This document shows positions 50,674 to 59,839 of a stretch of DNA of 64,000 nt, one piece after another. The number at the start of each line of letters is the position of its first letter. Position 1 is the first letter of the stretch. Under the pieces are notes generated by a model that did no database searches, was not told where the DNA came from, and worked only from the letters and a program-made list of their open reading frames with translations. Source of the DNA: an uncultured Oxalobacter sp. (GTDB taxonomy: Bacteria > Pseudomonadota > Gammaproteobacteria > Burkholderiales > Burkholderiaceae_D); contig CAKQWF010000002.1 of assembly GCA_934277985.1 (NCBI GenBank), forward strand, positions 248,001 to 312,000. Direction: 5' to 3'. Position numbers and translations under genes: made by a program.

Positions 50674-51141
50674 TTACCGGGCAAGTGCCTTTTTCTTGGC
50701 GCTTGCCTGACGTGTCTTTTTCCGTTTGACCAGACCGCCTTGCGTGACACGCTCGTTTCCCTTGATTTGAACCCGTTTGACGCGGTTTTTGATTGCGCCT
50801 GTTCCCGGTTTGAAGGTCACGACGGTTCTGAGCCCGCCTTTTTTGTTGTCTTGCTGAGGTTTTTGAGCTTCCTTTTGTGGGCGGTAGATAACCAGCAGCT
50901 TGCCGATATGCTGAACAGGTGCGGCGTCAAGTTCACGGCAGATAGTTTGCAGCATGTCGATTCGTGCCTGACGGTCGTCTCCGAATACGCGGATCTTGAT
51001 GAGTCCATGAGCGTCGAGGTTGACGCCGATTTCTTTCATGACGGCATCCGTCAGTCCGGCATCGCCGATCATGACGACCGGGTTGAGATTGTGAGCCTGT
51101 GACCGGAGCAGGCTTCGTTGTGCAGGATTCAGTTTCAACAT
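50674..51141 (-). CDS. yhbY: YhbY-type ribosome assembly RNA-binding protein (CRM domain)
   Basis: The first 95 residues are a CRM domain with LNPVVMIGDAGLTDAVMKEI (split, near 19-38) and the GxxG-type loop KIRVFGDD; such proteins associate with pre-50S ribosomes. The rest is a basic low-complexity tail rich in Lys and Arg, longer than in the E. coli protein (155 vs 97 residues). AAGGA is upstream of the ATG. It is divergent from rlmE with only 32 bp between the starts. Confidence 0.9.
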   Translation of the reverse strand: MLKLNPAQRSLLRSQAHNLNPVVMIGDAGLTDAVMKEIGVNLDAHGLIKIRVFGDDRQARIDMLQTICRELDAAPVQHIGKLLVIYRPQKEAQKPQQDNKKGGLRTVVTFKPGTGAIKNRVKRVQIKGNERVTQGGLVKRKKTRQASAKKKALAR

Positions 51142-51173
51142 AACATTCCTTCGAAAAACTGTATTTTACGCGA

Positions 51174-51809
51174 ATGTCGAAAAATAAATTCAATAAAAGC
51201 TGGATGAAAAACCATCTTGGCGATCCTTTTGTGAAACAGGCACAAAAGGATGGCTATCGCGCACGGGCGGTTTACAAGCTGAGCGAGATCGACGAAGATG
51301 CGCAGCTGATCCGGCCAGGACAGGTGATCGTTGATCTGGGGTGCGCACCCGGGAGTTGGTCGCAGTATCTTGCACGCAAACTGGGTACCGGCGATGGGCA
51401 GACACTCAATGGTACAGTGATCGGACTGGATATGCTTCCGATGGAACCGGTGCCGGGTATCCACTTCATTCAGGGGGATTTCCGCGAAGAATCGGTATTG
51501 CATGAACTGGAAACCCTGCTGGATGGAAAAAAGGCTGATCTTGTGCTTTCCGATATGGCTCCGAATTTGTCCGGCATCGCTTCTGCCGATGCGGCACGTG
51601 TGGAATATCTGATGGAGCTTGCACTCGATTTCGCCACAGCACATCTGAAACCTTCCGGTGCATTGCTGGTCAAGTGTTTCAATGGCAGTACTTATAACGA
51701 TATTCTCAAAAGATTTCGCGATACTTTTGTGACGGTGACACCGAAAAAACCGAAAGCCAGCCGGGATTATTCGTCCGAAATTTTTCTTTTGGGCAGAAAA
51801 CTGCGGTAA
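51174..51809 (+). CDS. rlmE: 23S rRNA (uridine-2'-O)-methyltransferase RlmE (FtsJ)
   Basis: Methylates U2552 in the A-loop of 23S rRNA during late 50S assembly. The 211 residues have a basic N-terminus ([30 protein letters not shown] region with the catalytic lysine), the SAM motif [14 protein letters not shown] near 50-63 and the catalytic aspartate segment LSDMAPN. Order rlmE-ftsH is conserved among proteobacteria. Confidence 0.95.
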   Translation: MSKNKFNKSWMKNHLGDPFVKQAQKDGYRARAVYKLSEIDEDAQLIRPGQVIVDLGCAPGSWSQYLARKLGTGDGQTLNGTVIGLDMLPMEPVPGIHFIQGDFREESVLHELETLLDGKKADLVLSDMAPNLSGIASADAARVEYLMELALDFATAHLKPSGALLVKCFNGSTYNDILKRFRDTFVTVTPKKPKASRDYSSEIFLLGRKLR

Positions 51810-52017
51810 TTCAAAAAATAAGTTGTTGGTTTTTATGGTTTTTCATGCGCCCTCTGTCACGACGGCAATGCCATGCATGTGTCGGAAGGGTTTTTGGTTC
51901 CATATGCCGGTGATGCCGCTCACGGCTTATATGATGATGGCAGATGCATCAAAATGATTGTAAAATGCATTATCTGTCTGTAATCGATATTGACGCACGG
52001 GCGTCTGAGGAGTCTTT

Positions 52018-53898
52018 GTGAACAATATGTTTGTCAGGGTAGGCGTTTGGACTGCCATCATCATCGTCCTGATTACGACCTTCAAACATTTCATGGATCG
52101 TAGCAATACGGTGAATATCGAGCCGATCAATTATTCGCAGTTCCTTGATGATGTGCGCTCGAAGCGTATCAAGGATGTGGTGATTGAGGATCGTTCGATC
52201 GTCGCCACGACGGTTGAAGGCAAGAAGGTCAAGACTGGTGTGACCTATCTTGACCGCGGACTTGTCGGCGATCTGGTCGATAACGGCGTACAGTTCGATG
52301 TCAAACCGCCGGAAGAACCTTCTTTCTGGCTGTCGCTTTTGACTTCATGGTTCCCGATGCTGTTATTGATCGGGGTCTGGATATTTTTCATGCGACAAAT
52401 GCAGGGGGGCGGAAAAGGTGGCGCGTTTTCGTTCGGCAAGTCAAAGGCGCGCATGATCGACCAGAAAAACAATACAGTGACTTTCAACGATGTGGCAGGT
52501 TGCGATGAAGCCAAGGAAGAAGTGCATGAAGTCGTGGATTTTTTGCGCGATCCTGGCAAGTTCCAGAAGCTGGGCGGCCGTATTCCGCGTGGCTTGCTGC
52601 TGGTCGGGCCTCCGGGTACCGGTAAAACCTTGCTGGCTCGTGCAATTGCCGGTGAAGCCAAGGTGCCGTTCTTTTCCATTTCCGGTTCCGACTTCGTCGA
52701 AATGTTTGTCGGTGTGGGTGCTTCCCGTGTTCGCGATATGTTCGAAACGGCGAAAAAACATTCACCATGCATCATTTTCATTGATGAAATCGATGCAGTC
52801 GGCCGTCATCGTGGCGCCGGCATGGGCGGCGGCAATGATGAACGTGAACAGACACTGAACCAGTTGCTGGTGGAAATGGACGGTTTCGAGCCGAATTCCG
52901 GTACGATTGTCGTGGCCGCGACGAACCGTGCTGACGTGCTGGACAAGGCACTGTTGCGTCCGGGACGTTTCGACAGACAGGTAGTCGTCGGTTTGCCGGA
53001 TATTCGTGGCCGCGAACAGATTCTCAATGTGCATATGCGCAAGGTGCCGATCGCACCTGATGTCGATCCGGGTGTTCTGGCTCGTGGTACACCGGGCTTT
53101 TCCGGTGCCGATCTGGCCAATCTGGTGAATGAGTCCGCCTTGTTTGCCGCACGTCGCAACAAGCGTCTGGTCGAAATGCAGGATTTCGAGGATGCCAAGG
53201 ACAAGATCCTGATGGGACCGGAGCGCAAATCGTTCGTCATGCGTGAAGAAGAACGGACAAATACCGCTTATCATGAAGCGGGTCATGCTGTGGTCGCCAA
53301 GTTGTTGCCGAAGGCCGATCCGGTTCACAAGGTCACCATCATGCCGCGTGGTCATGCGTTGGGGTTGACATGGCAGTTGCCGGAACATGACCGCATCAAT
53401 ATGTACAAGGACAAGATGCTGGAAGAAATCGCCATCCTGTTCGGTGGTCGGGTTGCCGAGGAATTGTTTATGCACCAGATGTCTACCGGTGCTTCCAACG
53501 ATTTCGAACGTGCCACCAAGATCGCACGTGCGATGGTGACACGTTACGGTATGTCCGAGACGCTTGGCACGATGGTCTATGAAGATACGGAACAGGAAAT
53601 GTTCTATGGTGGCCGTATGTCTGCCAAGACGGTATCCGAAGCGACCCAGCAAAAAGTCGATAACGAAATCCGTTCTATTTTGGATCAGCAGTATGCATTG
53701 GCTCGCAAGTTGCTGGATGAAAACCGTGACAAGGTCGAGCGCATGGCAAAACTGTTGCTGGAATGGGAAACGCTGGATTCCGATCAGGTCAACGATATTA
53801 TGGATGGCGTGGATCCACGTCCACCGAAGTCTGTACCTCCGAAGTCGCAGGATTCCGATGGGCCGGAAATTACGGAAAATGCGGCGGCGGCAGCCTGA
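52018..53898 (+). CDS. ftsH: ATP-dependent membrane zinc protease FtsH
   Basis: Hexameric AAA+ protease of the inner membrane degrading unassembled membrane proteins and regulators such as RpoH. The 626 residues have TM1 (8-20), TM2 (about 103-125), Walker A GPPGTGKT (197-204), Walker B IIFIDEID (251-258), and the zinc motif HEAGH (419-423). It begins at GTG 52018 behind GAGGAG; ATG 52027 is an alternative. A small hairpin GACGC/GCGTC lies just before the ribosome binding site. Confidence 0.97.
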   Translation: MNNMFVRVGVWTAIIIVLITTFKHFMDRSNTVNIEPINYSQFLDDVRSKRIKDVVIEDRSIVATTVEGKKVKTGVTYLDRGLVGDLVDNGVQFDVKPPEEPSFWLSLLTSWFPMLLLIGVWIFFMRQMQGGGKGGAFSFGKSKARMIDQKNNTVTFNDVAGCDEAKEEVHEVVDFLRDPGKFQKLGGRIPRGLLLVGPPGTGKTLLARAIAGEAKVPFFSISGSDFVEMFVGVGASRVRDMFETAKKHSPCIIFIDEIDAVGRHRGAGMGGGNDEREQTLNQLLVEMDGFEPNSGTIVVAATNRADVLDKALLRPGRFDRQVVVGLPDIRGREQILNVHMRKVPIAPDVDPGVLARGTPGFSGADLANLVNESALFAARRNKRLVEMQDFEDAKDKILMGPERKSFVMREEERTNTAYHEAGHAVVAKLLPKADPVHKVTIMPRGHALGLTWQLPEHDRINMYKDKMLEEIAILFGGRVAEELFMHQMSTGASNDFERATKIARAMVTRYGMSETLGTMVYEDTEQEMFYGGRMSAKTVSEATQQKVDNEIRSILDQQYALARKLLDENRDKVERMAKLLLEWETLDSDQVNDIMDGVDPRPPKSVPPKSQDSDGPEITENAAAAA

Positions 53899-53915
53899 TT
53901 TTCCAGCAATGTTTC

Positions 53916-53944
53916 AAAGGGCGAGCGTGTCTCGCCCTTTTTTT
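53916..53944 (+). terminator. intrinsic terminator of ftsH
   Basis: Stem AAGGGCGAG / CTCGCCCTT with 5-base loop and T-run, 18 bp after the ftsH stop and 12 bp before folP. Some read-through or a hidden promoter must serve folP. Confidence 0.88.
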
Positions 53945-53955
53945 GAACAGCTATC

Positions 53956-54792
53956 ATGAAATATTTTCAGTGTGGACGTTACCGGTTTGATCTGGATGGC
54001 GAGGAATCCAGGCCGCTGGTGATGGGGATTCTCAATGTTACACCCGATTCCTTTTCGGATGGCGGACGCTATGATTCGGTACCGGCAGCGATTTCATGTG
54101 CCGAGGTCATGATCCGCGAGGGTGTGGATATTATCGATATCGGCGCAGAGTCGTCACGCCCGGGGGCAGCTGCCGTTTCTCTGCAGGAAGAACTGGATCG
54201 TATCATGCCGGTTATCGAGGCCTTGAAGGATTGCGGAAAGCCATTGTCTGTCGATACATACAAGCCAGATGTTATGACAGCGGCGCTGGTATCCGGAGCG
54301 GATATGATCAACGATATTTGCGGTTTTTTTTCGGAAAAATCGTTACAGGCTGTGGCTGCATATGATTGCGGGTTATGTGTGATGCATATGCAGGGAGAGC
54401 CTGGCACCATGCAAAACAACCCGCAATATGACGATGTGGTTGTCGAAGTGTCGGATTTTCTGGTTCGGCAGGTGAACAGACTGGCGTCGTCTGGCGTAGC
54501 GTCTAACCGTATCTGTATCGATCCCGGTTTCGGGTTCGGCAAAACGCTGGATGATAATCTGACGCTTCTCAAGAATCTGGATGTCGTGCGAAAACGGCTG
54601 GATTTGCCGGTATTGGCCGGTTTGTCGCGCAAATCAGTCGTTGGCGCACTGACGGGAAAGCCGGTTGGAGAGCGACTCGCAGGCAATCTTGCTATCGCCT
54701 TGTCTGCCGTTTCACATGGCGCTAGTATCCTGAGGGTACATGAAGTCGGTGAGACAGTAGATGCACTGAAAGTCTGGCTGGCAACGCAGTAA
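53956..54792 (+). CDS. folP: dihydropteroate synthase
   Basis: Joins p-aminobenzoate to the pterin pyrophosphate in folate synthesis; target of sulfonamides. The 278 residues have [15 protein letters not shown] (23-37), [11 protein letters not shown] near 60-70, and the C-terminal pterin-site segment [13 protein letters not shown]. It overlaps the frame before glmM at TAATG (54790-54794), so the two are coupled. Confidence 0.96.
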   Translation: MKYFQCGRYRFDLDGEESRPLVMGILNVTPDSFSDGGRYDSVPAAISCAEVMIREGVDIIDIGAESSRPGAAAVSLQEELDRIMPVIEALKDCGKPLSVDTYKPDVMTAALVSGADMINDICGFFSEKSLQAVAAYDCGLCVMHMQGEPGTMQNNPQYDDVVVEVSDFLVRQVNRLASSGVASNRICIDPGFGFGKTLDDNLTLLKNLDVVRKRLDLPVLAGLSRKSVVGALTGKPVGERLAGNLAIALSAVSHGASILRVHEVGETVDALKVWLATQ

Positions 54793-54815
54793 TGATATTG
54801 GAGACTGACTATAAA

Positions 54816-56165
54816 ATGAAACGTCGATATTTTGGAACGGATGGTGTACGCGGCCGGGTCGGTGATGCACCTATTACGCCCGATTTTGTCATGAAACTCG
54901 GTTATGCTGCCGGCAAGGTGTTGACCCGGACGGCCACGTCTTCCGGAACGCCGGCTGTGCTGATCGGCAAGGATACACGTATTTCGGGATATATGCTGGA
55001 AGCGGCCTTGCAAGCTGGGCTTTCTGCTGCAGGGGTGGATGTCGTGTTGTCCGGACCAATGCCGACGCCAGCTGTAGCATATCTGACGAGAGCCTTGCGT
55101 CTGGCTGCAGGTGTCGTCATTTCTGCCTCGCATAATCCTTATTACGATAACGGTATCAAATTCTTTTCGGCATCCGGTAACAAGTTGCCCGATGATATGG
55201 AATTCGAGATCGAATCGTTGATCGACAAGCCGATGGATTGCGCCAGTTCCGAGATGTTGGGCAAGGTCAGAAGGCTCGATGATGCACAGGGACGATATAT
55301 CGAGTTTTGCAAGAGTACATTTCCGTCCAGCTATGATTTGCGCGGTCTGAAAATCGTTGTGGATTGTGCCAACGGCGCTGCCTATCATATTGCACCGTGC
55401 GTATTCCATGAATTGGGCGCGGATGTCGTGACAATCGGTACGACGCCTAACGGACTCAATATCAACGAACACTGCGGTGCGACGTCTGTGGATGCACTGG
55501 TGGCAGCTGTGCTGGAAAACGGCGCAGACCTCGGTATCGCGCTGGATGGCGATGCCGACAGGCTGGTAATGGTCGATTCTGTCGGCCGTGTCTATAACGG
55601 TGACCAGCTTTTGTACCTGATTGTCAAGGACAGACTGGCTTATAGCGATGTCAAGGGTGTAGCCGGTACATTGATGACGAATATGGGGCTGGAAATCGCT
55701 TTCCGCGAAAAACAGATCGGTTTCGTCCGCGCGAACGTGGGTGACCGTTATGTCCTGGAAGCGCTTTTGGAAAAGGGCTGGTTGCTGGGTGGCGAAGGTT
55801 CCGGACACCTGATTTGTCTGGACAAGCATACGACTGGCGATGGTATTATTTCGGCCTTGCAGGTGCTGGCGGCATTGCGACGTCACAAGACAACTTTGCC
55901 AGCATTCATCAGCGAGCTGAAACTGTTTCCCCAAACGCTTGTCAATGTCCGTATCCGGCCAGGTTTCAACTGGAAAGAAAATGCGGCATTGCAGGCTGAA
56001 AAACAGGCAGTCGAGCAGATTCTCGGTGACAATGGTCGTGTGCTGATCCGGCCATCCGGCACAGAGCCGCTCTTGCGTATCATGGTCGAAACGGAAAACG
56101 CCGAAGAAGCGCAAACACTAGCCGAACGTATCGCCGCTGTATGCCGAACCGAAGCAGCTGCCTGA
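54816..56165 (+). CDS. glmM: phosphoglucosamine mutase
   Basis: Converts glucosamine 6-phosphate to the 1-phosphate for UDP-GlcNAc and cell wall. The 449 residues have the N-terminal [10 protein letters not shown], the phosphoserine loop [12 protein letters not shown] (S105), metal loop DGDADR near 250, and the sugar-phosphate loop [15 protein letters not shown] 54816 matches the family start; an upstream ATG 54792 would add eight residues. Confidence 0.96.
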   Translation: MKRRYFGTDGVRGRVGDAPITPDFVMKLGYAAGKVLTRTATSSGTPAVLIGKDTRISGYMLEAALQAGLSAAGVDVVLSGPMPTPAVAYLTRALRLAAGVVISASHNPYYDNGIKFFSASGNKLPDDMEFEIESLIDKPMDCASSEMLGKVRRLDDAQGRYIEFCKSTFPSSYDLRGLKIVVDCANGAAYHIAPCVFHELGADVVTIGTTPNGLNINEHCGATSVDALVAAVLENGADLGIALDGDADRLVMVDSVGRVYNGDQLLYLIVKDRLAYSDVKGVAGTLMTNMGLEIAFREKQIGFVRANVGDRYVLEALLEKGWLLGGEGSGHLICLDKHTTGDGIISALQVLAALRRHKTTLPAFISELKLFPQTLVNVRIRPGFNWKENAALQAEKQAVEQILGDNGRVLIRPSGTEPLLRIMVETENAEEAQTLAERIAAVCRTEAAA

Positions 56166-56329
56166 TATATTGCACACAGCCTGATTCGCTTTCATACGCG
56201 CGTATGACGATATGATGAAGTTAAGTGCATTGGTATGGAAACGATCAGGCATCAAGTCGACATCGTTGCAAATCATCGATTTCCACGTGGTCATACACCA
56301 ACGGAAGCATTAAAAGATGGGGCGGATAA

Positions 56330-56358
56330 TTGATTTTATGCGCCATTAACGGTATCAT
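56330..56358 (+). promoter_or_regulatory. sigma-70 promoter of tRNA-Pro
   Basis: TTGATT (56330-56335), 17-base spacer, TATCAT (56353-56358), with the tRNA beginning 10 bp later. Confidence 0.6.
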
Positions 56359-56367
56359 TTCAGCCTT

Positions 56368-56444
56368 CGGGGCGTAGCGCAGCCTGGTAGCGCAACTGGT
56401 TTGGGACCAGTGGGTCGGATGTTCGAATCATCTCGCCCCGACCA
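56368..56444 (+). tRNA. tRNA-Pro (anticodon TGG)
   Basis: A 77-base cloverleaf: acceptor CGGGGCG with CGCCCCG, D-arm AGCGCAGCCTGGTAGCGC, anticodon stem ACTGG/CCAGT with loop TTTGGGA, T-loop TTCGAAT, and encoded CCA. The anticodon reads TGG. Confidence 0.97.
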
Positions 56445-56452
56445 ATTTTCCG

Positions 56453-56482
56453 AAACAGGCTGTCGCCGACAGCCTGTTTTTT
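56453..56482 (+). terminator. intrinsic terminator of tRNA-Pro
   Basis: Stem AACAGGCTGT / ACAGCCTGTT with CGCCG loop and T6, eight bases after the tRNA. Confidence 0.92.
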
Positions 56483-56501
56483 GTTAGCGGGAAAAGTCGT
56501 T

Positions 56502-56528
56502 TATAATAACTGGCAATCTCGCCAGTTA
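56502..56528 (+). promoter_or_regulatory. -10 box of tRNA-Arg overlapping an inverted repeat
   Basis: TATAAT at 56502-56507 is directly followed by TAACTGGC/GCCAGTTA (56507-56514 and 56521-56528), a perfect 8-bp inverted repeat across the predicted start site. It may be a 5' processing hairpin or an operator. The -35 is weak. Confidence 0.45.
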
Positions 56529-56538
56529 TGTCACTTAC

Positions 56539-56615
56539 CTGCCCTTAGCTCAGCTGGATAGAGCAACGGCCTTCTAAGCCGTAGGTCAGTGGTTCGAATC
56601 CACTAGGGCAGGCCA
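56539..56615 (+). tRNA. tRNA-Arg (anticodon TCT)
   Basis: A 77-base cloverleaf: acceptor CTGCCCT with AGGGCAG, D-arm AGCTCAGCTGGATAGAGC, anticodon stem ACGGC/GCCGT with loop CTTCTAA, T-arm AGTGG TTCGAAT CCACT and encoded CCA. Its 3' end is next to the integrase remnant, as at typical integration sites. Confidence 0.97.
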
Positions 56616-56625
56616 TAAAAATCAA

Positions 56626-56882
56626 TCAATTACGCATGTTTCTCACTTGACCTTTTTTCAAGTGAGAACAAATTGTTCTCATCCAGCGGCATAACCGCTT
56701 CGTTTTGTCCCTGCGATAAATGGCTGTTGTCTTGCTGTTTCGGTGTCCAAGTAGCTTCTGAGTATCGCTGTGTGTTTAGTGTCAGTCGCAGCTTTAGCGC
56801 GCAGTTCCTTGAACTGGAACCACTCGAAATCCAGTCTGCTTTTGTCTGCATATGTTTTTGCTTTCAGTGGGAGTTTCTGAAA
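56626..56882 (-). pseudogene. C-terminal remnant of a phage-type tyrosine recombinase (integrase)
   Basis: On the minus strand one frame (from about 56882) encodes WFQFKELRAKAATDTKH, matching the conserved F-x-LRAKAATD segment with the catalytic arginine. A second frame then encodes QKLLGHRNSKTTAIYRRDK, which holds the LLGH motif and the nucleophilic tyrosine, and ends at TGA 56628-56626. Removing one CA from the CACACA run near 56773 joins the two frames without a gap. Only the last third of an integrase is left. It sits 11 bp behind tRNA-Arg, pointing toward it, as in elements integrated at tRNA 3' ends. Confidence 0.8.
56640..56681. repeat. two overlapping inverted repeats at the tRNA-Arg/integrase junction
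   Basis: TTCTCACTTGA (56640-56650) pairs with TCAAGTGAGAA (56658-56668). TGAGAACAA (56663-56671) pairs with TTGTTCTCA (56673-56681). They share TGAGAA, so only one can form at a time. There is no T-run, so a simple terminator is unlikely; recombination arm sites or tRNA-Arg 3' processing are alternatives. Confidence 0.5.
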
Positions 56883-57010
56883 TCAGCCTTGAACTTGTCG
56901 TACGTAATCACTCGAATATCAAGGTGCATGAGGGTGAAAGGGAGTGTACAAACTGAAAAACGGTGAATTCTGCGGTTGAGCAATTCACTGATTTGGTGGA
57001 TGGGCGATGG

Positions 57011-57448
57011 TTATTGTTCACACTGGCTCGGGTTTGCCTGAATGGTGGCGAGTTCGGCGCCCTCTTGGTCCTTGTAGCGGTGGATGATATTGACGTTGTG
57101 AGACAGGAACAGGGGAGTTTTGGTGTCGTGGCACAGGTCGGCGATGGCGCGTTGTTCCAGTGGTGCCTGTCCAGCTTTGCGGAATCGCTTGAGGTCGGTG
57201 ACGGTGTAGTCGTAGGTCAGGAGACGGTCTCCGGCCGTGATGTGTTCCAGTGTGGTGTTGCCATCGATTTTCAGGGGGGTGTTCCGGTTGCGGCTGGTGG
57301 CGAATTTGTCGAGTTCGACGCTGATTTCTACCGTATATGGCGGTGTGTTGAAGTGGGTAATGAAGTTGATGATGTCGTCGGCGTAGTGAAAGATGATGAT
57401 GGCCACGATGCCATATAACAGACGGAGAATGAACGGACGTTTTTTCAT
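57011..57448 (-). CDS. small membrane-anchored protein of unknown function
   Basis: The frame is open from 57583, but ATG 57448 gives the natural start MKKRPFILRL, directly before a hydrophobic helix (about residues 8-22). The remaining 120 residues are hydrophilic and probably periplasmic, with LKIDGNTTLEHITAG, LTYDYTV and a C-terminal IIHRYKDQEGAELATI followed by a cysteine. This pattern (YxYTV core, then Y-x-D-x-x-G and a final Cys) recalls a group of uncharacterised envelope proteins of proteobacteria, though I cannot name the family. It lies between the integrase remnant and the DnaA-box region. Confidence 0.6.
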   Translation of the reverse strand: MKKRPFILRLLYGIVAIIIFHYADDIINFITHFNTPPYTVEISVELDKFATSRNRNTPLKIDGNTTLEHITAGDRLLTYDYTVTDLKRFRKAGQAPLEQRAIADLCHDTKTPLFLSHNVNIIHRYKDQEGAELATIQANPSQCEQ

Positions 57449-58495
57449 GAGGGATGTCTTGTTCATCAGTTCGTTTATCAGTACCAGTACTTCAGGAGTG
57501 ATATTACAGGGTATGTTATTGCTGAACTTGATATTTCGTCTGGAATGCCTGTTTTCCGATGGTTCCGGTATCTGGTTTTCCATTTGATTTTCCGGATTCC
57601 ATACCAGACTGCAACTTTATACGCAGGCGGATGAAACGGCAAATGGATTGTGGATGTTCGGTATTTGTGCCGTGTTGCAGGACGGTGTGTACACAGGCAG
57701 GGATGGTGCAGGTGTATCGCTGGTGGTAGATATGTCGATAGATGGCAAGGATGAATGTCGCGAAGAGGGTTGTTGGGGGGGCGAAGCGTTCCGGAATCTG
57801 TGACGCAACCTGTCGGAAATAACAAATCATAATAAAGCGAACAATATGCCCAAAAGGCATGCAATCTGTTGAAACCTGCGCCAATCAATGCTTGAGAGGC
57901 TTTCTCCACAAGGTTATCCACAGGTTTGCGTGGATAACGGAAAAGTCAAGAGGCGAGGGATAAAACGTTGGAAAATGCACACGAATGGTGCGCTTGACAG
58001 TAAAAACGGAATGGATTAAGGGATGGGATGATCTGCGCAATCTGTAATCATTTTATGCAAGTATTTGATTTGTTTGTTTAAAAATGGGTTGTTCCTTGAC
58101 TTGTCCACAGAAATTGTGAAGAAATTAAAAGATGGCAATTGGACAGAAAAAGGATGCCGGTATGTCATGATGTGGTCATAAAAACAGAAATTTTTGTGGA
58201 AAGTCAATGTAATAGCGGGGAGTTTTCCACTGATGGAAGAAATATGGCCGGCAAGTCGTGAACGATGTTGTTTCGTTCCGGACGTGGAAAACAGGCATGC
58301 GAAAACAGGGATAACAGGGAGAGGGGACGTGGTGTAGTGACTAGGTCGGCAGGCGATAGTGGTGGGGTGCTACCTGTGTTCGGGATGGTGATGTCAGTGA
58401 GTGAGTAAAGAATCGTTTCCCCGGTTCAGTTTTCTGTGATACTTTTTCGGGTGGGCTAGTCGTTTCGGAATGGATGTCATCAGACGGGAGGAGAG
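57449..58495. other. about 1-kb non-coding region
   Basis: No supported gene. The segment 57600-57807 has an open plus-strand frame without a start. From 57840 the sequence becomes A/T-rich and includes three clustered DnaA-box-like 9-mers (57902-57937) and one more at 58101-58109. The part 58320-58430 is strongly G-rich. It ends in the GGGAGGAG ribosome binding site of the next gene. Confidence 0.6.
57902..57937. promoter_or_regulatory. cluster of DnaA-box-like 9-mers
   Basis: TTCTCCACA (57902-57910, one mismatch), TTATCCACA (57914-57922, perfect) and the inverted CGTGGATAA (57929-57937, one mismatch) lie within 36 bases. A further TTGTCCACA is at 58101-58109. Spacing and density exceed what single chance boxes would give. 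No dnaA gene or skew change accompanies it. Confidence 0.5.
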
Positions 58496-59038
58496 ATGAT
58501 TGTCGAGGAGCGATGCGGGGAGTTTGTCAATGTGTATGTGGACGGATTCGTTTTTACGGCCGATACCGGAAAACGGGGTTGGGGATTCGGTGATGGTGAC
58601 GACAGCAGCGAACGCGTGGAGCGTGAAGCATCGGCGCGTGGCATGACGAAGGATGCATTTATCGCCGCTTATACAGGCATTTGCAATGCCGCAGCAGGCT
58701 GGGATGATCCACGTTGGACGTACCGTTACCATATTGCGGCGATGAACAGCCAGGGTACATTGATGCAGGAAGAAATCATGGATCGTGTGGAGCAGGCGAT
58801 TGAGCGCAACAAGGTATCGCAGGACCGGGATCAGTGTCGTGAAATGCTCAAACGCTATGCCTCGATGGGCATGATCCGCCAGTTCGGACTGTGTATCATG
58901 AAATACATTTCCGATCGTGAGGATGGCAATCGCAGCCGGATCGTTTACCGGATGGAGGAGTTGTCGCCTTCCGAATTGTCGGCACTGGTTCCGGAAAAGG
59001 TGCTCAATAGCGCGATTCATCGTTCAGGCGCGGTGTAA
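58496..59038 (+). CDS. protein of unknown function, 180 residues
   Basis: ATG 58496 follows a strong GGGAGGAG, so the gene is probably real. The product has no signal peptide or membrane helix. Its first half is rich in Gly and Asp (TADTGKRGWGFGDGDD near 22-37) and the second half looks helical (EIMDRVEQAIERNKVSQDRD near 92-111 and a Met-rich MLKRYASMGMIRQFG). It follows the DnaA-box region and is not part of an obvious operon. I do not recognise the family. Confidence 0.65.
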   Translation: MIVEERCGEFVNVYVDGFVFTADTGKRGWGFGDGDDSSERVEREASARGMTKDAFIAAYTGICNAAAGWDDPRWTYRYHIAAMNSQGTLMQEEIMDRVEQAIERNKVSQDRDQCREMLKRYASMGMIRQFGLCIMKYISDREDGNRSRIVYRMEELSPSELSALVPEKVLNSAIHRSGAV

Positions 59039-59122
59039 TCCCCTATACAACCGGGAGGAGTATGGTTACTGGTATATGGTGTTTTACCGGTAGTGTGGAA
59101 ATCGTTATGCGTGAATCGTCGT

Positions 59123-59145
59123 TTTGCCGGACTGTATCCGGCAAA
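59123..59145. repeat. hairpin downstream of the 180-residue orphan gene
   Basis: TTTGCCGGA / TCCGGCAAA, 9-bp perfect stem with a 5-base loop, between two convergent genes. No T-run. A second inverted repeat GCTGGCC/GGCCAGC lies at 59163-59197. They may stabilise the 3' ends. Confidence 0.5.
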
Positions 59146-59205
59146 TGCAATGCGATGATCGCGCTGGCCGGACAAACGGCCGGTTGCAGCGGCCAGCTGG
59201 CATGG

Positions 59206-59826
59206 TTATTCGGGATCGGGGATGGATGCCGCCTTGCGTTTTTCCGCTTCGGTAATCGTCCAGAGGTAAACGGTTTTGGTGCCGACTTGTTCGATTTTTT
59301 CGGCCGGCCATTCCGGTCCCATGTCCGATTCGTTGGAAACGACTTTTGAACCGACCTTGAGTTGTTTCCAGAGGATGGGACGCAATTCATAGTTGATGGT
59401 TTGCGGCAAATAAAGTGCTACGACTGTCGCGTCTGAAAAATCCACCTTGTAGAAATTGCCAAGCCGGAACTGGACGAGATGTTCCACTTTCGCGGCTTTT
59501 GCATTGGCATTGGCTTCCTCGATGCGTTTCGGGTTCAGATCGATGCCGACACCGCGTGCGCCGTAATCCCTTGCGGCGGCGATTACGATACGGCCATCGC
59601 CGCATCCCAGATCGTAAACGAGATCGTTTTCGTTGATTTCCGCTAGTTTGAGCATACCGTCCACGGTTTCCGGCCATGTCGTGATGAAGCCTGCGTCGAG
59701 TTCGGGTCCCATCATTTCGTCAAGGCCGAACTGGGATTTGGCACAGATGACGACGAAAACCGGTGTGAGCAGTGCGACGAGGATAAAGGCTGCAAAAGTG
59801 AGGCGGGTTTTTTTCTTTGAATTCAT
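59206..59826 (-). CDS. membrane-anchored class I SAM-dependent methyltransferase
   Basis: A 206-residue protein from ATG 59826: short basic N-terminus, one hydrophobic helix (about 10-28), then a Rossmann methyltransferase domain with LVYDLGCGDGRIVIAAA near 68-84 and GVGIDLNPKRIEEA. The lysine/asparagine pattern and YDLGCGDGR resemble the FAM173/ATPSCKMT-type protein-lysine methyltransferases, but the substrate is unknown. It starts 13 bp after the permease stop on the same strand and is probably in one operon with it. Confidence 0.75.
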   Translation of the reverse strand: MNSKKKTRLTFAAFILVALLTPVFVVICAKSQFGLDEMMGPELDAGFITTWPETVDGMLKLAEINENDLVYDLGCGDGRIVIAAARDYGARGVGIDLNPKRIEEANANAKAAKVEHLVQFRLGNFYKVDFSDATVVALYLPQTINYELRPILWKQLKVGSKVVSNESDMGPEWPAEKIEQVGTKTVYLWTITEAEKRKAASIPDPE

Positions 59827-59839
59827 GAAAAAGTCTCTG

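Noticed and set aside
56192..56207. 16-bp palindrome TCATACGCGCGTATGA after glmM
   Set aside because: Real palindrome but without T-run, gene or partner site; too little to call a terminator or operator.
56235..56333. Small open frame of 32 codons between glmM and tRNA-Pro
   Set aside because: No ribosome binding site, overlaps the tRNA promoter, no recognisable product.
57600..57807. Open plus-strand frame of about 70 codons in the non-coding region
   Set aside because: No suitable start codon and no family pattern; could be a decayed gene but nothing supports it.
58307..58319. AGGGATAACAGGG, part of the I-SceI homing site
   Set aside because: Only 13 of 18 positions, no intron or homing endonuclease nearby.
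58369..58388. String resembling the reverse strand of 5S rRNA (CCTGTGTTCGGGATGG)
   Set aside because: Only this short stretch matches; neither side fits 5S rRNA, so chance similarity is more likely.
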